DNA of 64,000 nt, from the NCBI GenBank assembly GCA_003254905.1, contig QANU01111459.1, positions 514,951 through 578,950 of the forward strand. The letters are read 5' to 3'. Shown in pieces: positions 51,129 through 63,099 of the stretch. Positions within the stretch are counted from its first letter, which is position 1. Each line of letters opens with the position of its first letter. The notes under the pieces were generated by a model. That model did no database searches. It saw only the letters and a list, made by a program, of their open reading frames with translations, and was not told the origin of the DNA. The translations under genes and the position numbers were made by a program. The stretch comes from Nissolia schottii. Lineage: Eukaryota; Streptophyta; Magnoliopsida; Fabales; Fabaceae.

Positions 51129-53582
51129 TCAATCCTTCACTGATGTCCGTAGTATCTTCACGTCATGGATGGGCCTGAATAAGTAGAAGATTGAATTTAG
51201 AAAATGCTTGAATAATTTTTTCAATGAGTCCACAAAGGAAGATCAAAGAAAGTTCTTTAGTCTATCATGTAGATCAAATAATGTTTATAAAAAAAAAAAT
51301 TGTTTCATGGAAAGTGCAGAGATAATCTAGTTGCCAAAACTACAAAGTGCAGCCATTTATCTTTCTTCTGTTGCCATAAATTTTAAATTGAAAGGCATTC
51401 ATTGGCTATAAACTTCTCCTGTAACCATCAGAAGAATCATGGAAACATATTTGTGACTAATGCATGGAGCAAAACTTATAGCTATTTCCCAGATGACAAA
51501 GATAAAACGTTAATGGTATCATTCTCTAGGGGACACAGCATAATATAAGCAGAAGCTTTATGATCCCCAACGACCCAAGTTGTTGTTCAGAGTTTTGCAG
51601 CTAATTTTACGTGTCATTATTAGAATAAGAAATTCTAAGCAAGAGTACCGATTTATATGTATAGTATCTGAATCTAAACTGCAATTTTGAAATATATTTG
51701 ACATACCTGTCAATGTTATCGGTTTGGACGCTACCGAGTCTTTTGATAATTTCCATCCCCCGACATACTCTACCAAATATTGTGTGTTTCCCTGGTTGAA
51801 ACAGAAACAAGTAATCGAGAATCGTTAGGTATACCGAGCTTCTCATGATATAAATTAGAATGATTAATCAGAAAGTAACCAACCAAACTTAATCAACCAT
51901 TCTGATGCTCAAATTTATAGCTAAAAATTTACCAGAGCCAGCTCCAGCAATTACTGAAAAGTGATATGTAGGACTGTAGATTTATTGTCCACCTTTAATG
52001 TATTAGAGAACTCAAACTGCTTTTAAAAGAAACTAAAGCAAGAAGAAAGCAAAAAGATATGGATACTCAGTCAAACGAGGAAATGCACTAAAATTTTCTT
52101 GCAGATGCATCAACCAAAAAAGGATAAAGAAACATATGCAAGAAGCTGTATCCTATGGGCTAGCCATTTTGGCCAACCCGAGCATCATAGCTCAGTTGAC
52201 ACATGAGTAATAAAACATACATAACCAGGGAGAACCTAATCCATCATCAATCCTCCACATTTAGACAGAACCATAAGTTGTAATATGCTTATGCAAATTG
52301 CTAGTACCCTCAGCCTATAAGGATCATGACTTAATCATCTGTCTTTTTTTCCCTTGTCTCCAGTGACCTCAGACTACATTGAATCATTATAAAGCAGTCA
52401 TAATGACAGCATGTTTTACATAACTTGAGTTGGTGATTATGTGGATCAATCACCCAGAAGTCAAAAGATGAAAAGGAAAAAGGTCAACAGAATACAATTA
52501 TGAAACCAATTTTCTTTTGATAGCTCTACAGAGATGGTATTTCGTTATTCGAAGTTTCCACATGTGAGACAGTTGGTGTGCAAAGTGCATGGTTTCCGTG
52601 TCCACAAACCAGTAATTTTGCATGCTTATTACCGAACAAAACTACTTCCCGGAAATATTTGTACAATTTTCAAGTTACCGCATTGAACAAAAATACATGG
52701 CAATTGAAGCTCAGAATCCTCACAATGCAAGTGGGTGACACAGCACAGCACAAAAATGTATCAAAATTACCGTAAACTATAGATATCGCAAAAATAAACC
52801 CACAAGCAACAATAAATTTCAAAAGTAGTGGCTAGCTAATTCTAAATTCTAAAGGCAGATAGAAAGAAGGAAAACATTACCATCAAGCGAAGGGCATGGT
52901 GCGAGAGTAATAAAGAACTGACTGCCATTAGTATTTGGGCCAGCATTTGCCATGGACAAGATACCAGCGCCAGTATGCTTCAACTCTTGTTTAATCTCAT
53001 CTTCAAACTTTGGACTACAACAAACAGTGAGATAAATAAACAATGTGATAAATCATCAAATGACCAAAAGGGAGAGTAAAAAAATGACGATATAGCAATG
53101 CCATTCCATACATAAACATAATCAACATCATCAAAAGAATTAACATGATACCCGTATATTGACTCTCCTCCCCTTCCAGTCCCAGTGGGATCCCCACCTT
53201 GTACAATGAAGTCCTATACTCAACAAAACACCACATGAATCCAGGTAAGAACATTCTCCAAAAAGGGGGATTCATAGACTCAAAAGACAAAAGTGTAAAA
53301 CTAAAATACCTTGATGATTCTGTGGAATTTAACGTTGTTGTAGTAACCTCTTCGAGACAGCTCAATGAAGTTCCTGCAAGTCCTCGGTGCATGCTTATAG
53401 TACAGCTAATCCCAACATTTAAAAAAAGAACAATTTTTAGTAGCCATGACACAGAATTTTCACACTTCATAAGGAGAGAGCAACAAAATTGAGAAGAAAA
53501 GGGAAAGTACCTCGACGGTGAAGGAACCCATGGAAGTTTCTAGAGTAACCTCCGGAGCACCACCTTCTGCGCTTGCCCACAT
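51129..53582 (-). CDS. CYP18-2: Peptidyl-prolyl cis-trans isomerase, PPIL1/CYP18-2 type
   Basis: Single-domain cyclophilin of the PPIL1 group, a spliceosome-associated proline isomerase in other eukaryotes. Exons are 53582-53511, 53405-53310, 53213-53152, 53014-52881, 51791-51707 and 51174-51129, totalling 495 nt or 164 residues plus stop, the length of the Arabidopsis protein. The product starts [20 protein letters not shown]. Active-site blocks are intact: [40 protein letters not shown] and [18 protein letters not shown]; it ends [14 protein letters not shown]. The conserved R, F, Q, F and H positions of cyclophilins are present (the usual distal Trp is replaced by H in KHTIFG, normal for this subgroup). 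It is transcribed divergently from the ELM1 gene. Confidence 0.96.
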
Positions 53583-53863
53583 TTTTCTTTGCTTCCTCTG
53601 AGACGAAGGAAGCAGCAGCAAGTGAAAGAAAAACCCAAAAGGGGATTCGATTCTCCCTCTTTTGAACCTAATAATAAAAAACTGAAAAGACAGTAGCTTT
53701 GCACCTTTTTTTGCAGTCTCTTGCATATTGGGCCGGGCCTTCTCTATTGGGCTTCGGCCCAAATAACATGGGCTTTTTGGCCGACATAAAAACACCTGTC
53801 TTCTCCTCCTTTCTCTAAGTTCCGAACTTTTTAGTTTTCGGTTTGAATATTCGAATCGAAGCG
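53583..53863. promoter_or_regulatory. Bidirectional promoter between cyclophilin and ELM1 genes
   Basis: Only about 280-325 bases separate the two divergent start codons. The middle carries a cluster of site II-like TGGGC(C/T) elements: ATTGGGCC (53727), ATTGGGCTT (53746), GGCCCAAAT (53756) and ATGGGCTTTT (53768), in both orientations. No clear TATA box faces either gene. Such TCP-site II clusters are usual in TATA-less housekeeping promoters of plants. Confidence 0.7.
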
Positions 53864-53908
53864 ACGAGACGTATCAAGCTTCCCGAACCGCCGAGCCGAT
53901 TCTCCAGC

Positions 53909-56865
53909 ATGCCGGAATTCTTCGACGGCGCCGTCCGGCGTGCTGTGGTCATCGGAAATGGATTCGCCGGCGCCGAGAATCAGTGCATTGGGCTGGTCCG
54001 TGCTCTCGGCCTCTCCAATTGCCACTCCTTATACGTAAGCTATTCAATTCAAATTCAATTTCAATTTCAATTTGAATCTCTGGGTTGTGTTTGGTTGCTG
54101 AGAAAAATAAATTGTTTTTTTTTCCTTCTTCTTTCTTTTTTTTCGCTTTGTTATGCAGCGCGTGACGAGGCCTCGTGGACGAATCAATTGGTGGCTTCAT
54201 TGGCTTCCGGTTTCTGTTCATAAGATATTGGATTCCTTTGTTAGAAGGTTCTGCGGGAATTCGCCGTTTCGAATTTCGAATAAAGTGTCTCCATTTTCCA
54301 CTGAGAAGATTGGTATGCCAATCACCTTTTTCTTCCTTTTCTCTCTCTGTGACTGTTGATTGATGCTGATTTTATTTATGATGAGGTAATTGTGTTTGAA
54401 AAAAATGGTGGTAGTTCAGGCATATCTAACGTGTTAGAAGCTGATGCTTACCGCATTGCAAAAATGGCCCATGCAACGTTTCACAAGTATGTTGTTGTAG
54501 CCTTATTATTATGCTGCTGCCGTATGGACATTCAGAGTTATGGTAAATTGTATGAGAAATATTAATGGAATGTGGTTACTTTCTTTCTCCCTAGGGATGG
54601 TCCCTTGTTGGTGGTTGCATGTGGGAGAGACACCATTTCTGTTGCCAGCTCCATTAAACGGTTAGCTCCAGAAAATGTTTTTGTTGTTCAGGTTAAGCTT
54701 TGCACCTGTTCTATTTTGTCCCTTGAACTTGAAGCATTAACTTCATATCATGATTGATTGCCATCATAGTACATTCATAATTAAGTTGTAGCTCTTCTAA
54801 CTTTTCAGTGAAGTAATCAATTTTGAGGTCTCAGTGCTAGTGCTTGGATTTATCTGGGAATTAATCTCTTTTCTTGAAAAATGATAATATCAATAGTTTG
54901 TTTATATTGTTTGCTATTGAGAAACTGATAGCGCGACATATTCAGTAATACCTGTTGTAGTCGTAAATTCGCAATAACTCACTTGCTGTGATCCCATTTC
55001 AGATACAACATCCAAGATTTCGCCTGGATAGGTTTGATCTTGTGATCACGCCACGCCATGATTATTATCCACAGACTCCTGATGCCCAACGGCAAATTCC
55101 TTGGTTTCTTCGGCGGTGGGTCACTCCATGGGAACCTCCTGGCCGCAATGTGGTAAGTACTGCAGATGTGTGACGGTTGTTGGTGTCTATCCCTGTGATG
55201 TTGGCATCTTTTAAGCTGAAACATTCTACATTTTGTCTCATCTTGAAGGTCGCTGATTTTACATTATTACAGGTCCTCACTGTGGGAGCACTTCACCAAG
55301 CTGATTCCACTGCTCTGAGGGTTGCTGCCTCTACTTGGCATGACCAGTTAGCAGCTCTGCCAAAGCCCTTGCTTGTGGTTAATATTGGGGGACCGACAGG
55401 TATTTTATGAGTAACGTATAATGCTTTGCCTATTGTGTTTCTGAAATTTTATCATATATTCATATTAAGATTTTCTGTTTGATTAGTATATGTAAAATGT
55501 TCAGTATTTTGATACGCTTATGCACCTGGCAATTGTATGACATTTATCGTAAAAACGGTGAAAAGGTGCATTAGACTAAGGCCAAAAAAGTCTCCTACTT
55601 ATTTTTTGGTGTTTATTATTATTTAGATACAAAGTTTCCTTTTCAAGTCTTACTTTTGTCATGCCCTGTATTATACCTTCTGTATTTATATTAGATCTTT
55701 TTATCTTTCGTCAGGCAATTGTCCCTATGGTGTGGATCTCGTAAAGCAGTTAGTGGTTATGCTTCAGAATGTTTTATGGAGTTGTGGGACTATCAGGATA
55801 TCTTTCTCTAGAAGAACTCCTGAGAAGGTATAAAAGATTACACACTTACTGTGAATCTTTTTCCCTTGTCATTCCCCATGTTGTGATCATATTAAGTTTT
55901 GGCTTCTACCACGAGCATGTTCGTGGTTGGCGAGTTTGTCTGTAAACCTTGAAAGCTGATACAGCCTGCATGGATAATTTTGCCATTCTTTTTGCAGATC
56001 TCCAAAGTTTTAATCAAAGAATTTGCCACAAATCCTAAGGTCCAAATATGGGATGGTGAAGGTACTTAGTTGTGATACTCAGAAGTCGTATAGATGAAAT
56101 TCTTGCTTTCTCTTCTGGCAACAGAGATCTGACTTAATGTAATTTCCTTTATTACATATATAGGTCCAAATCCACATATGGGACATCTGGCCTGGGCTGA
56201 TGCCTTTGTTATCACAGCTGATTCAGTTAGTATGTTGAGTGAGGCCTGCAGTACTGGGTATTATGATCAATGATGACCAGCATCCGTTATCGGTTATTCC
56301 TTCTTTTGATCAATTATTTCCTTAAAATGAAATCCATAGTTTCATGACTCCATATATTGTACCAGGAAGCCAGTGTATGTAATTGGAGCAGAACTCTGTC
56401 CGTGGAAGTTTGCTGACTTCCAAAATTCTTTGCGGAAGCAAGGAGTTGCTCGACCATTCACCGGTAAAGAGAATGTGAGTAGCCATCTGTCCTTTGGTGT
56501 TCTGCGTTTATTTTTTTTCCCGTTGGTCTACACTTGTATCATTCCTTATCAGTCAAGATAGACGGAATTGTGCTAGCTGCTTGTAAATCGTCTTTGTCAT
56601 GTAGATTTCTTTCCTGTTTATTAACTAAATAATTTAAAAGGCTCGGTATGTAAATTGGTTTCTATTTCTTGATACAATTCCAGAAATATATACACAGTGA
56701 ACTTTCCAAATAATCACTTATCAGAAATATTACCTTTTACTGATTTGTGTATTGTAAATGCAGATAAGTGAAAGCTGGAGTTATCCTCCACTGAATGACA
56801 CTGCAGAAGCTGCCAGTCAAGTGATTGCTGCACTTGCTACGCGAGGATGGACTATTCACACGTAA
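53909..56865 (+). CDS. ELM1: Mitochondrial fission protein ELM1-like
   Basis: Plant-specific protein (Mito_fiss_Elm1 family, formerly DUF1022); Arabidopsis ELM1 recruits dynamin DRP3 to the mitochondrial surface for division. Exons: 53909-54034, 54159-54312, 54420-54486, 54595-54691, 55003-55152, 55273-55399, 55715-55827, 55998-56061, 56164-56257, 56366-56474 and 56764-56865. They total 1203 nt, 400 residues plus stop, with every phase matching. Family blocks are RRAVVIGNGFAGAENQCIGL, RVTRPRGRINWWLHWLPV, DGPLLVVACGRDTISVASSI, ITPRHDYYPQTPDAQ, PKPLLVVNIGGPTG, NPHMGHLAWADAFVITADSV, SEACSTGKPVYVIGAE and ISESWSYPPLNDTAEAA. The first ATG is 53909, but the in-frame upstream sequence still encodes the family N-terminus (RIKLPEPPSRFSS) with ACG at 53864 where ATG is expected; that start would add 15 residues. 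Divergent from the cyclophilin gene. Confidence 0.95.
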
Positions 56866-57753
56866 TGTCAAGATTCCCTGGGAAATTGAAACTCTTGGAA
56901 TTCATAAATAATGTGTTGTTGATGAAGAAACATTGGCCTATTCACACGTAATGTGTTTCGCTAGATGTGGCTGTTTCCTCCTCTTGAAAATGTCACTATA
57001 AAATAGTTCTTTCCATATTGTTTTTTATAGGCAGAGTGGGGAACTAATGGTATCACCAATTTTGCTTGTAAAAGAATTTTGTTGTAGTTTAGCTACACCA
57101 ATAAATTCTACATCTCAGTTGATCCAATTTTCATTGTAAGCTGAATAGCTCGGATGTAAGATTGACTCACACATCCGAAATTTTTGTAAGTTTTAATTTA
57201 TTTGTGTCAACTTAGGAACTGTATTATAATGAAAATTGAATTTTATTAAATGTTCTCCCTGCTTTGTTTTAAATTTATTTATTTATTTCATATTCTGGTC
57301 TTTCCTTGTTAGTATGTTTATACATACATATACATATGTATTTTTGATTATTTAAATTACTCTGTTGCCAGAAAGAATTTATTCAATGATATTGTTCATT
57401 TATGTGAGCCGGACGTGTTTGATAGACCAAATGTCAATTACTTTTAGTTAAAGACAATAAAAAAAGATTAATTATTATAAAAGTATCTCTATTTTTACAC
57501 AATTGCAATTAAGAGATTCTCCCAAAATTTTAAATTCTTTTAAATGAAACTAAATCAACCAATTAATTAAACAAAATAAGTTTAAACCAAGTTCATTGAT
57601 TTTACTTCTTAAAAAGATTATTATTATTAATACAATTTTGAGTTAAAGTAGTGGTTAGTAAAACTTTTTCTATAGGAAAAATTTATCTTGGAGGGTCAAT
57701 TTTGTTGTGGTATGATTTTCATTTTTTCTTTTTTTTTTTTGTTTTTAAGGATG
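56866..57753. other. ELM1 3' flank and spacer
   Basis: Contains a 17-bp repeat of the ELM1 stop region (56938-56954), then AT-rich spacer up to the LTR. No further gene seen. Confidence 0.6.
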
Positions 57754-58934
57754 TGATAAGTGTCATATTTTAGTATTTTTATATGTTAAAATGACACTTA
57801 TATGAATTGTTCAATATGAATTCACTAGCCAATTTCCCCATTTTTATAAGATTTTATCAAGTTTTAAAGAATGGATGCATATATGTGATAAATGATGAGT
57901 TTTAAGTCATATTTGGATAATAGGAATAAAGTTCGGTGCAAAACAACACAAGGCGAGAAGAATGGAAGGAAGAAAGAGGTTTCTGGCCGCTCAGCTCCTC
58001 CTCAGGGCCACTGAGCGACCTCTGTTCTGAATGAGGAAACTTAAGGGTGAAGAAACTTAAAGGTGAAGAAACCTAAACCGCCTAATCTGCTTAGTGCCCT
58101 ATGCATGATTTTTTCTATAAAAGGAAAGTGATCTCCTTCAAAGCGGGGGAGTCCCTGATTGGAGAGAAAAAAGAAAGAGCTTACCTCCGGAAGAAGGAAA
58201 AGGACTCCGAGATCCGTCGTTCAATGTGGGGCAGAAACGCGCCACCGCCGATCGTCGTTTGCTTAGTTTCCTTCACTTTCTTCTCATTTGCTTGTAAGTT
58301 ATCCATATCCATGGATATGGATAGCTAAACCTCTTATAGTTGGGATTTGATGAGTAATACGGTTTGAATGTATTATCTTGACTATTTTATATATGAAGCT
58401 ATTAAATTCCATGATTTTTATGATTTGATCTTGAACTTAATGCTTGTTTTAGCTTGATCAACTATAACTTGATTTAAGATTTGATTTTGTGAGCGAGAGC
58501 TACACCATTGAGTCGGATCCAGGTCGATTCATTCGATACTTCCTAACTGCTCGAGAGAGTTCGGTGTATCGATCGTTTTAACATCCGAAGCTACTACGAT
58601 TCACGTTATTAACTGTGCACGAGAGCAAAAATTAATATCGGGAATCGAATGATCTTCTCATGCTCGAGAGAGATGAGTAAGATGAGAACTAATGGCGAGA
58701 AAATCAAGAATTTGATAGTTCATATGCATTGAGTTAACAGATATATGAAAACCGTAGTACGAGTCAAATCCTAGCAAGCTTTCTTATCTAATTTTCATCC
58801 AGTTTCATTTTATCGCTTGTTTTAATTTATTTGCTTTCAAAAATTAATTCACAAACCAACCAACCACCTTGTTTATTTAACGACACTTAAGAACAACTTT
58901 ATATTCACAACTCCCTATAGATACGACTATACCA
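57754..58934 (+). mobile_element. Gypsy-type LTR remnant
   Basis: The piece begins TGATAAGTGTCATATTTTAG. It has a GC-rich block with CTCAGC/ACTGAGCGACC motifs (57985-58020), a TATA box CTATAAAAGG (58115-58124), and ends in the block AACTCCCTATAGATACGACT followed by ATACCA, which resembles the 3' LTR/priming end of soybean gypsy elements. No internal coding region and no partner LTR flank it. Flanking 5-mers do not match, so boundaries are approximate. Confidence 0.6.
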
Positions 58935-58939
58935 GCCAA

Positions 58940-59441
58940 GGTTGTCAAACTCAAGAGTTTAAGTAAACTCGTAGAGTCTTAGCAAACTCAAATCGTAAAC
59001 TCGTATGAGTTTACATACATAAAAAAATATGTTATAAGCAACATAATTAAGAACTAAACTTGATTAAATATTGTATTTATAATTGAAATTGGATAATGTT
59101 AACTTTAAATTAAATTAATGAAAGAAATATCATAAAATACACCTTAATGCATGACACTTAGTGGTTATATCATATTTTATTCAGTATCTGTATTATTGTA
59201 TAGTTTAATAAAACATAGCTCAATTATGATAAATATATGAAATCAGCTAAATAAATTCAATATATGTTATCTAATATAAACAAAGTTAGGTAAGTATCTA
59301 ACAAAGTTACAAAATTTGTACATCTTGAGGCAAACTCGTAAACTTGTAGGTAGATTTTAACTCGTAAACTCGCTAGTAGAATCGAGAGTTTACCAAAAAA
59401 GAGTTTACATAAGTGTTAACTAATTCAAAAGTTTAACAACC
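58940..59441. repeat. Inverted-repeat element with GGTTGTCAAACT ends
   Basis: Left end GGTTGTCAAACTCAAGAGTT and right end (inverted) GGTTGTTAAACTTTTGAATT are terminal repeats. GAGTTTAC/GTAAACTC motifs recur in both halves (58980-59010 and 59335-59415). Non-coding; no clear target duplication. Confidence 0.6.
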
Positions 59442-59940
59442 ATAATATTTGCACTATACTGCGATTGAATCTCTCCTAAATTTGAAAGTGGTAAGGTAGA
59501 TAAAATAAACTTTCAAGAGGATGAAACTAGCCTTTCTTTTCTAATATAATCCTTATCATTGATTTTTCATTTTCTCCATTGTGTTCTCTTCTTTCAAATC
59601 TAAGCAAATTCCATAACCAATCAAGGATTCACATAGAAGTGTCAGTTGTTGTGGTAAACTACTTTTGGATAGAAGAATTATATTGACTTGAGTAAAACCT
59701 GGTAAACATTAAATTATTATTATTATTAAACATTTCTAATTTCTTAAAAATATAATTTTGTAAATAATAATAAAAACAAAAAATTCTACTATCTACCGGT
59801 TTATTTAAGAAAAGAGAAGGAGAATTAAAAAAGAAAAAGAAAAAGAAAGGAGTGGGGGGGGGGGGGGGGNCAAATAGAAACCCCAAACCCTTTTCTTTCC
59901 TTGCTGTTCTTGTTTTCATCCCAAGGGTTTCAGCTTCGAG
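59442..59940. promoter_or_regulatory. DCP1 upstream region
   Basis: AT-rich 5' flank of DCP1 with a purine-rich tract (59806-59852), a G homopolymer of 16 (59854-59869) and a single undetermined base at 59870. The leader before the ATG is pyrimidine-rich. No definite TATA box was picked. Confidence 0.4.
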
Positions 59941-62900
59941 ATGTCTCAGCAGAGCAGGAAACTGACGCCGAATCTGGATCAGCAGAGCACGAAGGTGCTC
60001 AACCTCACCGTCCTCCAGCGCATCGACCCCTTCATCGACGAGATTCTCTTCACCGCCGCTCACGTCGCTTTCTACGACTTCAACATCGACACCAACCAGT
60101 GGGTTCGTTCCTTCCTCTCTTCTCTTCACGCGCTTTCTTTATCTCTCGATTCGTGTCTTCAATTTTCGGTTGATGCTTTTCAGAGTCGCAAGGATGTAGA
60201 AGGATCTCTCTTTGTTGTCAAGAGGTCATCAGCAACACTCTTATTTCCTCTCTCTTTTGATGCATTCATAATTCATATGCACTTGGATTGCCAATTAATT
60301 CTCCTAAATTTATTTATTTATTTATTTTCTTCAGGAATGCACAGCCTCGGTTTCAGTTTATTGTAATGAATCGGCGAAATACAGGTTCAGATTTGCGATT
60401 TTTTTTTTTAGTTCCGAAATCATTTCTGTGATGTTACTTTCTGCAGATGCTTCGCTTCTTCAAGATTCAAATAAATTGAGTAGTTTGTTGGTGTAAGTAG
60501 CACGTGCACTATTTGGTAATACTTGATTTATCACGGCCGCATTGACAATCTACATGGAGAAGAAAGAAACAGACGCTTCTGCTCTGCACTCATTTATGTT
60601 TTTGTCTGAGTTGTGCTATCTGATTCTCTACTTAGCAACTTTCTTTCTGATATTTGTTCTGGCAGACAACCTAGTGGAGAATCTATTAGATTTTGAGTTT
60701 GAGCTTAGAAAGCCGTACTTATTATATCAGAATGCAGCGCAAGAAGTTAATGGTATATGGTTTTATAATCCAGATGAATGTGAAGAAGTTGCAAACCTCT
60801 TTAATAGGTATGATAATTTTTGCTATTCAAGTTATTTATGTTGTGTCTCTTTTTGCTTATTTATGTTCTTGAACTTTTAGTTACAAGATGCTAATTCATA
60901 TCCAATCTGAACTGCTTTGTGTGTGTGTGTGTGTGTGTTTCTTTGGGTTAGTTTGTAATATACCCTATGTAGTTGTGGAAGATGCTTAACTGCTAGTTAT
61001 GTCTTCTTAATCCCTCTAAATTCAATCTGCAGGATACTTAATGCATACCCAAAGGCACCTGCTATACTGCCTTCAAGTAAAAGGTAAGGATTTTTAGAGA
61101 ACTTATAAAATCCTTTGTTGTTTCTATTAATCTATTGATATCTCTTTGAAAACCTTTTGGGATAATTTCTCTTTGTAAATGTGACATTCTATTGAAATGT
61201 GCTGCCTATATGTTAATCATTCCAAATAACGTTGCCTTTAATATTCCATTTGTGAAGAAACTTTGTGATTTCAATCAGGTAAATAACCTTAATTAAATTG
61301 TTTAGTGAGAAGGTCACTATATATTTCCTTCACTTGGCTTTTTTTTTTGGGTCTGTTGAATGTGGTTGCTTCAAATTTGAATCTATTTATTCAAACTAAT
61401 TTTTAACTACTATTGAATTACCTCTTCTAATAGGATTTTGGGTTTCAAAGTGATTGTAATTGCATGGCTTATGCCTGACATGCTGAACTTAATGTAGTGA
61501 ATTTGAGGAACTAGAGCCAGTGTCAGTTGTAACAGAAAACCATCTAGACTCATCTTCAGCTGCTGCTTCTGCAACTGATGCTTTTGAAGATCCTGCATTT
61601 ACAAACTTCTTCAGCGTATGTAATCTAGTTGCATGCGAATTCTTCTTTTTGATGAATATTTCTACAATGTTTATTTTAAATTTTGCTTTTTTACTATATG
61701 ATGTCTGTGGCTTTAGAGGTTCTTTATTTCAGTTGTTGCAGACATCGAAGGCTACTGGAAATTATGCTTCAAATGTAGAAAATTTTAGACAGCCCTATCA
61801 TTCTGCAACTGTCGCTTCTACTGCTCCCAGTGGTTTATTGCCTTCTGCACCTGCTGTGCAAATACCATCTGCCTCTTGTTCTGCTTCATCCATACCAGGC
61901 TTCCCCATTGACCCTCTTGAAACAGTCAACAGCGGCAATCAAGCCAATAATCTTGTTAAACCTTCTACATTTTTTGCATCCACCTCTTCATCTCCACTGC
62001 TAATTCCTCCTATTTCTTCATCTGCACCACCTAGTACTGCTCTTCATCATTCCCTGAATCTTCCACGCCAATATGGCACTCCATTGCTTCAACCCTTTCC
62101 ACCACCTAATCCTCCTCCATCTCTTGCCCCTGTTTCTAGCTCCACTCCAAATAGTAATAGATCTGTTATTAGCAAGGACAAAGTCCGTGACGCACTCTTA
62201 TCACTGGTTAAGGTACTTTTCAGTTTTGCCATCTTTGTGGCTGTTCATAATTTAATAATTTGAATTGTATCATTCAACTGCTCGTCCTCTTTATTTTTTG
62301 TGGGCTTAAAATGTAAGGAAAGTAAGGGTGTTTGCCTGCCTAGTGTTGCAAGTCGCAACCTTCCCGGTGTGTTTGAACCATAGGACTGTAGGAGTACTTC
62401 CCTGCTGCACAATTTTCAGTTTGAACCATAGTTACTGCCCATGGGGTTTAGAGAAGTATTAAATATTTTATAATCGATTTGTGTGGGCACTACATAAGTG
62501 CCCCAAATTTTATTTAGATGGTATAAGCAGTCCCAAACAAGCTATCCTAACATTTGGAGAATAATATAGTTATTGAATATTTAGCTTTACTGTTGTTAGA
62601 CGGGGAAAGTATACTTTATAATCAATTTATCCAATTTACTAGTATTATTAACATATAAGTTAGTAAAATTTTTCGAGAGATTTGCAGTTTTGAGAATAAT
62701 TGTATAAGAAAGACCTTAGAGTATTATAAACGTAACTTTTGAACAAATGGCTAGGTATGACATTAAGTTGTGATTTGTAGTTTTTTTTCTTTTACTTTCA
62801 ATTTAATCACTTTTTGTGTGTTTATAATTTCATTATAAAAATTCTATCTAAAAAACTTCGGTGTAAAATGAATCTCGTTACTTTGCAAGAGAATTGTAGT

Positions 62901-63099
62901 AACCAAATGTTTTATCATGGTTAAATGGTGATTGTGTGCTTTTGTTGCCCTTTTCGCCGAAGGCTTACTACTGTCTTTTCACCCCCTCTCCCCTATGAAC
63001 CTTTTTAATAGCTTATCCACTAATGAAATTTTCGTGTGGCAGGATGATCAATTCATTGACCTGATGTTCCAAACATTACTGAAGCTGAATAGTTCATGA
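59941..63099 (+). CDS. DCP1: mRNA-decapping enzyme subunit DCP1
   Basis: EVH1-fold cofactor that activates DCP2 for 5' cap removal and sits in P-bodies. Exons: 59941-60102, 60184-60224, 60335-60384, 60666-60807, 61033-61083, 61498-61615, 61733-62212 and 63043-63099. They total 1101 nt, 366 residues plus stop, close to the Arabidopsis length. The N-terminal EVH1 domain (about 1-150) shows VLNLTVLQRIDPFIDEIL, FTAAHVAFYDF, EGSLFVVKRNAQPRFQFIVM and PYLLYQNAAQEVNGIWFYNP. A Ser/Pro-rich linker follows (about 180-340). The C-terminal trimerisation helix reads SKDKVRDALLSLVKDDQFID and LMFQTLLKLN. Exon 7 has two in-frame acceptors nine bases apart (61733 or 61742). A TG microsatellite lies in intron 4 (60918-60938). 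Confidence 0.96.
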
